From Streptococcus suis (GTDB lineage: Bacteria; Bacillota; Bacilli; Lactobacillales; Streptococcaceae): a stretch of DNA of 64,000 bases. Shown here piece after piece: positions 56,711 to 64,000 of this stretch. The notes below the pieces were generated by a model. The model worked only from the letters and a program-made list of their open reading frames with translations. It did not search any database and had not been told where the DNA came from. The stretch lies in NCBI RefSeq assembly GCF_024509525.1, contig NZ_JAMWEM010000003.1, forward strand, positions 1-64,000, written 5' to 3'. Within the stretch, counting starts at the first letter, position 1; each line of letters begins with the position of its first letter. The position numbers and the translations under genes are program-made.

Positions 56711-59162
56711 AAAATTATCGAAAGGAATCTTAAATTCCGTAGTGACGACTACGGTTGCCGTAACACCTCTGGCAGTTGGAGCGATCACGGCAGTTACCTT
56801 TGCGGAAACCGGCTTGATGGTTGTCAATGCAACGGAAGTGAGTGCCGCCGCAGCTACCAACCAAAGCGGTATTGACGCTATTTCTGCTAATAACGGACAA
56901 TACACCGTTACCAGTGAGCATACAAACTTCAAGTGGACGGATATACTGAAAAATCCTATCATTGTACTAAAAATGACGGATGGTAGCTATAAATATAAGA
57001 AGTTTAGCGATCCAGTTACCGTGGATAAAGCAAAGGCGGCATATGCGGCAGGTGAATTTGTAGATGCTGCGACATACAAAGTGGCAAACGGTCCATTGCA
57101 GGCAGACGATAAAGTATATATTATTCAGGAATCGGACTTTACCACCGATCCGACCTCTATCTCTATTGAGGAAAGCTATGACTTGACGAAGTTCCACCAT
57201 AGACAAAATCTGGTTTTAGGTGGAGATAATTTTTTTGAAGGGGCTACTATTGATGATGCGGCGTCTGATAGTGTACTTGTAGCATTGGCACGACCGGGCT
57301 CCTTTGTATCGGAGATTGAGTTTAAGAATGCGAATAATCCGGGGACTCCATCGATATATTTGCCGGAAGAAAATAATACGTTGTTGGTGGTGGACAATAT
57401 CCGTGAGGCTGTGGAGCAGGCAGGACCAAATGACCAGTCTTACAAGAATTTTGGTTTGTTCTTGTCGCATATAGCTGTAAGCGATGATAAGGTCAATAAG
57501 CCAAATACCGTCATGAAATTGCCGGAAGGCGTGGAGGTGGTTTTTGCAGATTCGAGTGGTCAGCAGACAACCTTTGCTGGGGCTATGAACGAGATTATGG
57601 CTGCACTCCAATATGATCCTGATGATTGGACGGTTTTAAATCCTCAACAGAAATTAAAATTTAAGTTTATCGTAAAAAAAGATGGACAAATTATCCAAGA
57701 AGATAAAAACTGGAGAGAAATTACATTACATGTGTATAATACTTCCGATGCAGTGAAGAATCTGGTGAAAACAACGCTCGAAAACACAGAAAATAACTTT
57801 GCAGAGGGTATCGTAGACAATATCGACTTCTCCGGCTTGCCAGAAGTGATGAAAAATGAAGCGGTAGAGATGGAGAGAAAATATCCGAATGTGGACGGAA
57901 GTACACCGCAAGACGGAACACTGCCGCAATTTTCGAATCCGGACAATAAGCAATATAACTGGATAAATAAGGACGAAGAAACAAGCAACGGTAATCACGC
58001 TACATCACCGGCACGATATTTCCCGTATGACATGGATTTATTTCAGGGAGATGGCGATGACATTACTGAAGCGCTGCGGGGATATATACCTTATATCAAT
58101 GCTTACCCCCCTACTAGAGATTCTGGGGAGCCTGCGAAGATTGAACCTAGTGATCATGATAAGGAATTGATAGACTATTACAGCCTAGGTCCCATCTTTG
58201 CAAAAACCATGTTTGGTCATAATTTTACTCCAGAACTGGGAGGCGTGAATGAAAGTTATTGGAACTCGTTGGTACAGGATATACCTATCCCACAGCTTGA
58301 CTTTGAGCCTAAGGTTAATCTGGATATCGTAACCCTTTCCATCAGTACACCACCGTCAACTCCACCAAGCGAAAGCAAAGGTAACGTAGTCGTTAAACAC
58401 TACAAGGAAGGTACAACCGACGAAGTGAAAGACGGTCGCACAACTGCCGAACAAGTTGTAGGCGAAAACTATGACGTTTCAGGTGATAAAGTCACAGGTC
58501 GCTTCACAGGTAAAGATGGTAAGACTTACGAATACGTATCAACTCAGGGTAACCCAACAGATACGATTAAGGAAGGCACAACCGAAGTAATCTACTACTA
58601 CAAAGAAGTACCATCAACTCAACCAGGTGGTAATACTCCAGGTGGTAACACTCCAGGCGGTAACACTCCAGGTGGTAATACTCCAGGTGGTAACACTCCA
58701 GGCGGTAACACTCCAGGTGGTAACACTCCAGGCGGTAATACTCCAGGTGGTAACACTCCAGGTGGTAACACCCCAGGTGGTAACACTCCAGGTGGTAATA
58801 CTCCAGGTGGTAATACTCCAGGTGGTAACACTCCAGGTGGTAACACTCCAGGTGGTAACACTCCAGGTGGTAACACCCCAGGCGGTAATACTCCAGGTGG
58901 TAACACCCCAGGCGGTAATACTCCAGGTGGTAACACTCCAGGTGAGCCAACTCCACCAACCCCAGGTACCCCAACGCCGGGTAATCCAGGTACACCAACC
59001 CCACCGACTGGTACAATCACTGTTACACCAAAAGCAGGTCCATCACAGTTGCCAAATACTGGTGAAGCCAGCACTAGTCCTTTATACGGAGTACTTTCTC
59101 TCGTTACAGGTCTAGCAGGACTCTTTGGTTTGGTGAAGAAGAAAAAAGAAGAAGACCAGTAG
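56697..59162 (+). CDS. LPXTG adhesin with PGGNT repeat region
   Basis: An 821-residue exported protein with TTG start (GAGGAGG 9 bp upstream). Signal-like residues 1-50 (KGILNSVVTTTVAVTPLAVGAI) lead into about 500 residues of unrecognised N-terminal domain. A MucBP-like module follows (VVVKHYKEGTTDEVKDGR ... TEVIYYYKEVP, about 562-640). Then come 21 PGGNT pentapeptides, a Pro/Thr linker, LPNTG, a hydrophobic helix and KKKEEDQ. Codon usage in the N-terminal part (many ATA, CCG, GGA) differs from the MucBP-to-tail part, suggesting a chimera. The overlap with the glycosyltransferase suggests co-expression. Confidence 0.9.
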   Translation: MRKNKKLSKGILNSVVTTTVAVTPLAVGAITAVTFAETGLMVVNATEVSAAAATNQSGIDAISANNGQYTVTSEHTNFKWTDILKNPIIVLKMTDGSYKYKKFSDPVTVDKAKAAYAAGEFVDAATYKVANGPLQADDKVYIIQESDFTTDPTSISIEESYDLTKFHHRQNLVLGGDNFFEGATIDDAASDSVLVALARPGSFVSEIEFKNANNPGTPSIYLPEENNTLLVVDNIREAVEQAGPNDQSYKNFGLFLSHIAVSDDKVNKPNTVMKLPEGVEVVFADSSGQQTTFAGAMNEIMAALQYDPDDWTVLNPQQKLKFKFIVKKDGQIIQEDKNWREITLHVYNTSDAVKNLVKTTLENTENNFAEGIVDNIDFSGLPEVMKNEAVEMERKYPNVDGSTPQDGTLPQFSNPDNKQYNWINKDEETSNGNHATSPARYFPYDMDLFQGDGDDITEALRGYIPYINAYPPTRDSGEPAKIEPSDHDKELIDYYSLGPIFAKTMFGHNFTPELGGVNESYWNSLVQDIPIPQLDFEPKVNLDIVTLSISTPPSTPPSESKGNVVVKHYKEGTTDEVKDGRTTAEQVVGENYDVSGDKVTGRFTGKDGKTYEYVSTQGNPTDTIKEGTTEVIYYYKEVPSTQPGGNTPGGNTPGGNTPGGNTPGGNTPGGNTPGGNTPGGNTPGGNTPGGNTPGGNTPGGNTPGGNTPGGNTPGGNTPGGNTPGGNTPGGNTPGGNTPGGNTPGGNTPGEPTPPTPGTPTPGNPGTPTPPTGTITVTPKAGPSQLPNTGEASTSPLYGVLSLVTGLAGLFGLVKKKKEEDQ
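58623..58937 (+). repeat. 21 x 15-bp tandem repeat (PGGNT)
   Basis: CCAGGTGGTAAYACT repeats 21 times in frame, with a few synonymous changes (GGC/GGT, CCC/CCA, AAT/AAC). It forms the wall-spanning stalk of the adhesin and should vary in length by slippage without loss of frame. Confidence 0.95.
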
Positions 59163-59202
59163 TACATAATGACTAGTCTTCTACGGGCTTGTTAGCATGC
59201 CT

Positions 59203-59235
59203 GACCCTCGAGATTTCATATCTTGAGGGTCTTTG
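59203..59235 (+). terminator. Adhesin gene terminator
   Basis: GACCCTC-GAGA and TCTT-GAGGGTC pair around TTTCATA, followed by TTTG. Confidence 0.75.
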
Positions 59236-59251
59236 TTATATTGTAAGTAAC

Positions 59252-59337
59252 GTAACCGCCCAATAACGGTTCTTTGTCAACTGTAGCGGTGGATATTATT
59301 CACTACAGAAATTATAGAGCCTTTCTTCATGTGTATG
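59252..59337. repeat. Second copy of the insertion-sequence-end-like repeat
   Basis: Begins with GTAACCGCCCAATAAC, the exact complement of 53104-53119, then TCTTTGTCAACTGTAGCGG and CTTTCTTCATGTGTATG, which follow in the same order as at 53008-53088. A third weaker copy of TTCTTCATGCGTATGGCG is at 9715-9732. Confidence 0.6.
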
Positions 59338-59435
59338 ACCTGTCGTATACAGCTGGTTTTTTTCTCGCTGATTCGGTTTGTGGTATAATGTTGATTATTA
59401 AGCAAGTTAGGTAAACATAGAATGGAGGGAAGATC

Positions 59436-60053
59436 ATGCCACAGGATAAGTGGTTGAAATGGGCCGTACGGTTACAAGCCTTGGCTCAGACAGGTTTAGC
59501 CTATGGAAAAGATGTCTATGACATGGAGCGTTTCGAAGAAATCAGACAGATTGTGGCGGAAATGTTGGTAGAGCCATCTGGACAGCCCTTGGAAGTGGTG
59601 AAAGACTTGTTTTGCAATGAAACAGGCTATCAGACACCCAAGCTGGATACCCGCGCAGCTATTTTCCAAGAGAATAAAATCCTACTGGTTCAGGAAAACG
59701 ATGGACTCTGGTCCTTGCCTGGAGGCTGGTGCGATGTGGACCAGTCTGTCAAGGACAATGTAGTCAAGGAAGTAAAGGAAGAAGCGGGGCTGGATGTGGA
59801 GGCTCTGCGAGTCGTTGCGATTTTGGACAAGCACAAGAACAATCCTGGCAAGTCTGCCCACTGCGTGACCAAGGTCTTCATTCTATGTCGTCTCCTTGGC
59901 GGGGAGTTTCAGCCCAATTCGGAAACAGTTGCCAGTGGCTTTTTCAGCTTAGACGATTTACCGCCACTTTCACTTGGGAAAAACACAGTAGAACAGTTAG
60001 CACTTTGCTTGGAAGCTAGTCGATCTGAGCATTGGGAAACACGATTTGATTAA
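59436..60053 (+). CDS. NUDIX hydrolase
   Basis: A 205-residue protein. The N-terminal NUDIX-linked domain (MPQDKWLKWAVRLQALAQ ... DMERFEEIRQIVAEML) precedes the NUDIX domain. The Nudix box runs GGWCDVDQSVKDNVVKEVKEEAG (in parts), with the EVKEEAG metal core. Such enzymes hydrolyse NDP-X compounds; ADP-ribose or NDP-sugars are candidates. It begins an operon with the NagD-like and Lit-like genes, 9 bp apart or overlapping. A TATAAT -10 is at about 59383. Confidence 0.92.
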   Translation: MPQDKWLKWAVRLQALAQTGLAYGKDVYDMERFEEIRQIVAEMLVEPSGQPLEVVKDLFCNETGYQTPKLDTRAAIFQENKILLVQENDGLWSLPGGWCDVDQSVKDNVVKEVKEEAGLDVEALRVVAILDKHKNNPGKSAHCVTKVFILCRLLGGEFQPNSETVASGFFSLDDLPPLSLGKNTVEQLALCLEASRSEHWETRFD

Positions 60054-60062
60054 GGAGAAAGT

Positions 60063-60836
60063 ATGACTTATCAAGGCTATTTGATTGATTTGGATGGTAC
60101 GATTTATGAAGGGAAAAAGCGGATTCCTGCTGGTGAACGTTTTATTCATCGCTTGCAAGAACGTCAGATTCCCTATTTATTCGTGACCAACAATACCACC
60201 CGTCGTCCTGAGATGGTGCAGGCTATGTTGGCTGAAAACTTTAACATTGAGACACCGCTTGAAACTATCTACACGGCCAGTCTGGCGACAGTAGATTATA
60301 TGAATGACTTGGGCAAGGAAAAGACCGTCTATGTCATTGGAGAAGACGGGCTCAAGTCTGCCATTTTTGAGGCAGGTTATGTGGAAGATACGGAAAATCC
60401 AGCCTATGTTGTCGTCGGTTTGGATACTCAGTTGACCTATGAAAAACTAACCATTGCCACCTTGGCTATTCAAAAGGGAGCGACCTTCATCGGTACCAAT
60501 CCTGATTTGAACATTCCGACTGAAAGAGGTCACTTGCCAGGTGCGGGTTCACTGATTGCCCTCCTGCAAGCTGCTACCCGAGTAGAGCCGACCTTTATCG
60601 GTAAGCCTGAAGCCATTATCATGGACAAGGCTCTGGAGATTTTGGGGACAGAACGCAGCCAAACGGTTATGGTGGGGGATAACTACCTGACAGATATTCG
60701 TGCAGGGATTGACAATGGATTTCCAACTCTTTTAGTCCTGACTGGATTTACCAAGCCAGAAGAAGTAGCAGACTTACCCCTGGCTCCGACACATGTCCTC
60801 AACAGCCTAGATGAATGGAGTTTTGATGAGAACTAA
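60063..60836 (+). CDS. HAD hydrolase, NagD-like (TIGR01457 type)
   Basis: A 257-residue HAD phosphatase of the NagD/class IIA group. [17 protein letters not shown] holds the nucleophile Asp, [13 protein letters not shown] is the second motif, and [28 protein letters not shown] closes the site. Possible substrates are sugar or nucleotide monophosphates. AAGGAGAAAGT precedes the ATG. Its end overlaps the next gene by 11 bp. Confidence 0.92.
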   Translation: MTYQGYLIDLDGTIYEGKKRIPAGERFIHRLQERQIPYLFVTNNTTRRPEMVQAMLAENFNIETPLETIYTASLATVDYMNDLGKEKTVYVIGEDGLKSAIFEAGYVEDTENPAYVVVGLDTQLTYEKLTIATLAIQKGATFIGTNPDLNIPTERGHLPGAGSLIALLQAATRVEPTFIGKPEAIIMDKALEILGTERSQTVMVGDNYLTDIRAGIDNGFPTLLVLTGFTKPEEVADLPLAPTHVLNSLDEWSFDEN

Positions 60837-61455
60837 GTTACAGATTATCGGAACGATTTTATTTGTCTTGTCGGCAGCAGTTCTAGGTACCATCTACCTA
60901 GCTTGGCTAGTTTATCCGCTTGAGATTTCTTTTTTGGGGTTGGAAAAAATGGTCTACATGAAAGCGGCAGATATTTCCTACAATTTCAATATCCTGATGA
61001 ACTATCTAACAAATCCTTTTGCAAGTGTTTTAGACATGCCCAATTTTTCATCCTCAGCAGATGGTCTCAAACATTTTGCGGATGTCAAGCATCTCTTTCA
61101 TCTGGCTCAGGTTATTTTCCTGATTAGTTTGCCTGCGGTTTTCTATTTTTGGAAAGAAGTGGTGCGAAAAGGATATGGAAAATTGTATCAAGCCGTCTTT
61201 CTATGGATGGCAGCAGTACCCTTATTCATTGCTGTACTAGGTTTGTTGATTGGTTTCGATTCTTTCTTTACTCTCTTTCATCAAGTTCTTTTTCCTGGTG
61301 ACTCGACCTGGCTCTTCAACCCAAATACGGATCCGGTTATATACATCTTACCAGCAGAATTCTTCCTGCATTGTTTTCTCCTATTCTTTGTCTTGTATGA
61401 AATCATCTGTGGAGCTTGGCTATTGCTCCTAAGGAAAAAGGGGAAAAAGTCGTGA
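60826..61455 (+). CDS. lit: Lit-like lipoprotein intramolecular transacylase (TIGR01906/DUF1461)
   Basis: A 209-residue membrane protein with an N-terminal helix ([19 protein letters not shown]), an extracellular segment with [17 protein letters not shown] and DVKHLF, and three further helices. It belongs to the TIGR01906 family that, as I recall, includes Lit, which moves an acyl chain in lipoproteins to give the lyso form and alters TLR2 recognition. ATG 60826 is preferred because GGAG is 5 bp upstream; ATG 60811 is possible. The assignment to Lit activity is by family only. Confidence 0.75.
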
Positions 61456-61471
61456 TTATGTAAAAAAGTTC

Positions 61472-61500
61472 TTGACAATCCTTTTGATTGCAGTTATAAT
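61472..61500 (+). promoter_or_regulatory. rpsU promoter
   Basis: TTGACA (61472-61477), 17 bp, TATAAT (61495-61500): a full consensus. Confidence 0.92.
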
Positions 61501-61534
61501 AGTATGTAATTTGAAATTGAGGGGAGTGAAAAAA

Positions 61535-61711
61535 ATGTCAAAAACAGTAGTACGCAAGAACGAATCACTTGATGATGCTCTTCGTCGTTTCAAACGTGCG
61601 GTTACTAAAGCTGGTACTCTTCAAGAAACGCGCAAACGCGAATTCTACGAAAAACCATCTGTAAAACGTAAACGTAAATCAGAAGCAGCTCGCAAGCGTA
61701 AAAAATTCTAA
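61535..61711 (+). CDS. rpsU: 30S ribosomal protein S21
   Basis: A 58-residue basic protein, [21 protein letters not shown] ... [11 protein letters not shown]. It helps mRNA binding at the 30S subunit. ATG 61535 follows GAGGGGAGTG; the longer frame upstream passes through the promoter and is not real. It is monocistronic. Confidence 0.97.
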
Positions 61712-61720
61712 TTGAACAAG

Positions 61721-61748
61721 ATCCTCTGCAGTTTTGTAGAGGATTTTT
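61721..61748 (+). terminator. rpsU terminator
   Basis: ATCCTCT and AGAGGAT pair around a 10-base loop, followed by TTTTT. Confidence 0.85.
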
Positions 61749-61759
61749 GATTGCATCCA

Positions 61760-61791
61760 AAAAATCCATGAATTAGATTTTCATGGATTTT
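61760..61791 (-). terminator. rqcH terminator overlapping the stop codon
   Basis: On the minus strand AAATCCATGA and TCATGGATTT pair, with TTTTTT after; the hairpin includes the last codons MKI and the stop. Confidence 0.75.
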
Positions 61792-63431
61792 ATTTTGTCT
61801 TCAGTTGGGGTGACACGGAGGGTTTTCTGACCTCGGTAGGTCACAAAACCTGGCTTGCCACCTGTTGGTTTGTGAAGTTTCTTGGCCTCGATCATATCGA
61901 CTTGGACCAGATTGGAATGTCTGGCCTTAGAGAAATAGGCGGCTAACTCCGCCGCATCGGTCTTGACCTCGTCGCTTGGGTTCAAGTTGTCTGTGATAAC
62001 CACATGACTGCCTGGAATGTCTTTGGCATGGAACCAGAGTTCGCCTTTCTTGGCCATTTTGAAGGTCAACTCATCATTTTGCAGGTTATTTTTTCCCACC
62101 AGAATAATAGTCTTCCCGTCCGTCGCCAAGTAACGTTCAGGTTTCTGACGCTTATGGATTTTCTCACGGTGGCGACGCTTGAGGTAGCCTGTTTCAACCA
62201 ATTCCTCACGGATTTCATCGATTTCTGCCAGACTAGCCTGTCCCAGCATGGTATCAACGGACTCCAGATAGATAATGGTCGCCTTGGTTTCCTCAATCAA
62301 GCTGGTCAAGTGCTTGACTGCCTCCTTGAGTTTCTGGTACTTCTTGAAGTACCGCTGGGCATTCTGGCTAGGAGTAAGAGCCACATCCAACTCAATCTCC
62401 AACTCCTCTCCCGTATAGTAGTTGTCTAAGGTCACACTAGCCTGGTCATTTGGTACCTGATGCAGATAGGTGGTCAAGAGCTCACCCTTTTGCCGCACCA
62501 ATTCCGCACCTTCCGTATCCGCCAATTCCTGCTCCTGCTTGACCAACTTTTTGCGATTTTTCTCCAGCTCACTGGCCACCCGCTTGATCAGCTCATTGGC
62601 CTGCTGGGCCACCCGATCCCGCTCCGCCTTGTCCTGATAGTAGAGGTCCAGCAGACTGCTCAGACTCTCAAAGTGTGGCTGGTTTTCAGGGCTATTGGCA
62701 AATGGCAGAGCAGCATAGGATTTGTCTGTCAGGCTAGGCTGAGTTGCCTGGTCAAAAAAGGCACGGAAGTTCTTCAGGCGGTCTGTCTGTAAGCGACTTG
62801 CTAGTTCAGAAGCTGTATCCCTACCCAAACCTTGAAAGGTCTGTTGGAGATTTTTTGGACTCAGTTCCTGAGTCGATAGGATTTCAAACAATTTCTCGTC
62901 AGAAACTGTATAAGGATTGAGAGAATGCGTCTCCGGTGGACGAATGTAGGTGGAGCCAGGCAAAATAGTTCGGTAGGAATTTTGCGAGAAACCAACGTGC
63001 TTGATAGCCTCGATAATCCGCTGTTCAGACTTATCCACCAAGATGATATTACTGTGCTTGCCCATAATTTCCACCATCAAGGTTGCTTGGATATGGTCGC
63101 CAATCTCGTCCTTGTTGGACACTGAAAATTCTAAGATGCGGTCATTGTCCAACTGACGAATCTCCTCGATAATGGCTCCCTGCAAGTATTTTCGTAAAAT
63201 CATGGTAAAGGTATTGGGCACCTTGGGATTGGTAAAGTCCGACTGGGTTAGCTGAACTCGTCCGAAAACCGAATGGGCGGACAGGAGCAATTTATGGCTC
63301 TGACGGTTGCTGCGGATGTTGAGGACAATCTCCTGTTCAAAGGGCTGGTTGATTTTCTGAATCCGCCCACCTTCTAAATTGGCCCTTAACTCAGCCGTCA
63401 TGTGATGTAAAAAAAATCCGTCAAAAGACAT
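61773..63431 (-). CDS. rqcH: NFACT protein RqcH / fibronectin-binding protein (PavA/FbpS type)
   Basis: A 552-residue NFACT protein. The NFACT-N part starts MSFDGFFLHHMTAELRANLEGGRIQKINQP, the middle is coiled coil (ELEKNRKKLVKQEQELAD), and the C-terminal NFACT-R has KKGELWFHAKDIPGSHVVI. In Firmicutes RqcH adds alanine tails to stalled chains on the 50S subunit. Streptococcal homologues (PavA, FbpA, FbpS) also bind fibronectin and lack a signal peptide, as here. AGAAAGAGGAAAAC precedes the ATG. Confidence 0.95.
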   Translation of the reverse strand: MSFDGFFLHHMTAELRANLEGGRIQKINQPFEQEIVLNIRSNRQSHKLLLSAHSVFGRVQLTQSDFTNPKVPNTFTMILRKYLQGAIIEEIRQLDNDRILEFSVSNKDEIGDHIQATLMVEIMGKHSNIILVDKSEQRIIEAIKHVGFSQNSYRTILPGSTYIRPPETHSLNPYTVSDEKLFEILSTQELSPKNLQQTFQGLGRDTASELASRLQTDRLKNFRAFFDQATQPSLTDKSYAALPFANSPENQPHFESLSSLLDLYYQDKAERDRVAQQANELIKRVASELEKNRKKLVKQEQELADTEGAELVRQKGELLTTYLHQVPNDQASVTLDNYYTGEELEIELDVALTPSQNAQRYFKKYQKLKEAVKHLTSLIEETKATIIYLESVDTMLGQASLAEIDEIREELVETGYLKRRHREKIHKRQKPERYLATDGKTIILVGKNNLQNDELTFKMAKKGELWFHAKDIPGSHVVITDNLNPSDEVKTDAAELAAYFSKARHSNLVQVDMIEAKKLHKPTGGKPGFVTYRGQKTLRVTPTEDKIKSMKI

Positions 63432-63545
63432 GGTTTTCCTCTTTCTAATAGCTATAACTCAGTCTAGTATATCATATTTTGATGGTTTTTGATGAGACTT
63501 GGTCTAAAGCCAATAAAAAATTTTCAGAAAATTTAATCAAAAGTC

Positions 63546-63574
63546 TTGACAAAGTGATTTTGATACCGTATAAT
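63546..63574 (+). promoter_or_regulatory. T-box leader promoter
   Basis: TTGACA (63546-63551), 17 bp, TATAAT (63569-63574). Confidence 0.9.
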
Positions 63575-63724
63575 CATCTGTAATCAGAAGAAGTAGTAAA
63601 GCAAAAGTCTTCAGGGAGCCTGTGGTACTGGGAACAGGTGGCGGAGTTTTATGAAATGGGCTGATGTGCATTTATGTCTATTTTATGACCTAAATTCACA
63701 AGGATTGTTTGGTATGACTTACTT

Positions 63725-63825
63725 TGCGTAGACTGTTTTGGCTGAGTACGAGGCAGGTCGACGCAGCTTATACTAGCGGTATAGCAAGGAGAGCTAACGA
63801 AGTAATTAGCCAAAACAGTCACGCA
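63725..63825. repeat. 101-bp inverted-repeat element inside the T-box leader
   Basis: TGCGTAGACTGTTTTGGCT (63725-63743) is complementary to AGCCAAAACAGTCACGCA (63808-63825) with one bulge. The enclosed GAGTACGAGGCAGGTCGACG... looks like a streptococcal repeat rather than leader sequence. Confidence 0.65.
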
Positions 63826-63948
63826 AATGAACTTAAAACAATGATAGTTCGGTTGGCACACCTTACAGTGCAACTCCTTGTTAGAGGAGATGAGATATGG
63901 GAGAATTCTAGACAATTCCCATAAGTGAGGTGGCACCGTGTCATTGAC

Positions 63949-63986
63949 GCCCTCGCATACTGTTTTTCAGTATGCGGGGGCTTTTT
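63949..63986 (+). terminator. T-box terminator
   Basis: GCCCTCGCATACTG and CAGTATGCGGGGGC pair along 14 bp (one G-T) around TTTTT, followed by TTTTT. Confidence 0.95.
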
Positions 63987-64000
63987 ACTTGTCTTTGTAG

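Larger units (their letters stand above)
63581..63986 (+). ncRNA. T-box riboswitch leader
   Basis: A leader of about 400 nt. The 5' part AGAAGTAGTAAAGCAA and AGGGAGCCTGTGGTACTGG... resemble Stem I with its AG-bulge and distal loop. The T-box itself is GAGGTGGCACCGTG at 63927-63940, and a strong terminator follows. Uncharged tRNA would stabilise the antiterminator. In the specifier region TATGAAATGGGCTGATG, UGG (Trp) is the most likely codon; AUG or GGC cannot be excluded. The regulated gene lies outside the window. Confidence 0.88.

Noticed and set aside
58567..59167. Long minus-strand and alternate-frame ORFs across the PGGNT region
   Set aside because: They are open only because the 15-bp repeat lacks stops in every frame; the plus-strand LPNTG frame explains the DNA.

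Overview
The window looks like a chromosomal segment of a low-GC Firmicute of the genus Streptococcus, most probably Streptococcus suis or a close relative. The evidence is the streptococcal gene neighbourhoods (rplS ... chorismate mutase-flavodoxin-DHH-L31B; rodA-PfpI-gyrB-ezrA; dnaG-rpoD), an AdcR-type zinc operator, YSIRK/LPXTG surface proteins, and short repeats of the BOX and MITE kind. The species call is inference from gene order and remembered sequence style; no search was run.

Layout. 0-9.5 kb: rplS with its leader, a TIM-barrel protein, tRNA-Arg(CCT) followed by a decayed mobile-element scar, then a minus-strand group (CLC-F-like fluoride exporter, chorismate mutase, zinc-free S14 under an AdcR operator, flavodoxin), a DHH phosphodiesterase with ApbE, L31B, RodA and a DJ-1/PfpI protein. 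9.8-24.9 kb: gyrB, ezrA, serB, a frameshifted HAD gene, glycerate kinase, enolase followed by an 86-bp tandem hairpin array, a lactonase, an AI-2E-type permease, a TPR protein, acetolactate decarboxylase, galE and mscL. 25-34.3 kb: dnaG-rpoD, then about 0.6 kb of consecutive small hairpins, a SufT-like protein, pepV, GNAT, a UDG-like protein, TPM and LemA proteins, and an unknown anchored protein.

34.4-43.3 kb: mnmE, then a defence block in the order hsdR-abiH-hsdS-hsdM, that is, a complete type I restriction-modification system with an AbiH-family gene inside it. 43.3-49.7 kb: a nucleoside/ribose salvage run (rpiA, deoB, ArsC-like, punA, deoD) and a glycogen phosphorylase with a CcpA-type site. 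49.7-59.2 kb is accessory: a MITE, an AraC relic, a YSIRK-LPKTG protein with DUF1542-like repeats whose promoter spacer contains a run of nine G residues, hemW with an apparently leaderless start, an acyl-ACP thioesterase, and a glycosyltransferase plus LPNTG adhesin cassette inserted beside a relic copy of the NUDIX gene. 59.4-64 kb: NUDIX hydrolase, NagD-like HAD, Lit-like transacylase, rpsU, rqcH/fbpS, and a T-box leader whose regulated gene lies beyond the window.

How the parts connect. Most of the window is core information processing and central metabolism in short co-oriented operons with tight overlaps. The most unusual material is (a) a promoter that looks built for phase variation by G-tract slippage in front of a surface protein, (b) two hairpin arrays, after eno and after rpoD, that appear to share one two-hairpin building plan, (c) the glycosyltransferase-adhesin cassette, which looks chimeric and horizontally acquired, (d) AbiH nested in a type I R-M operon, and (e) a MITE-like inverted repeat inside a T-box riboswitch.
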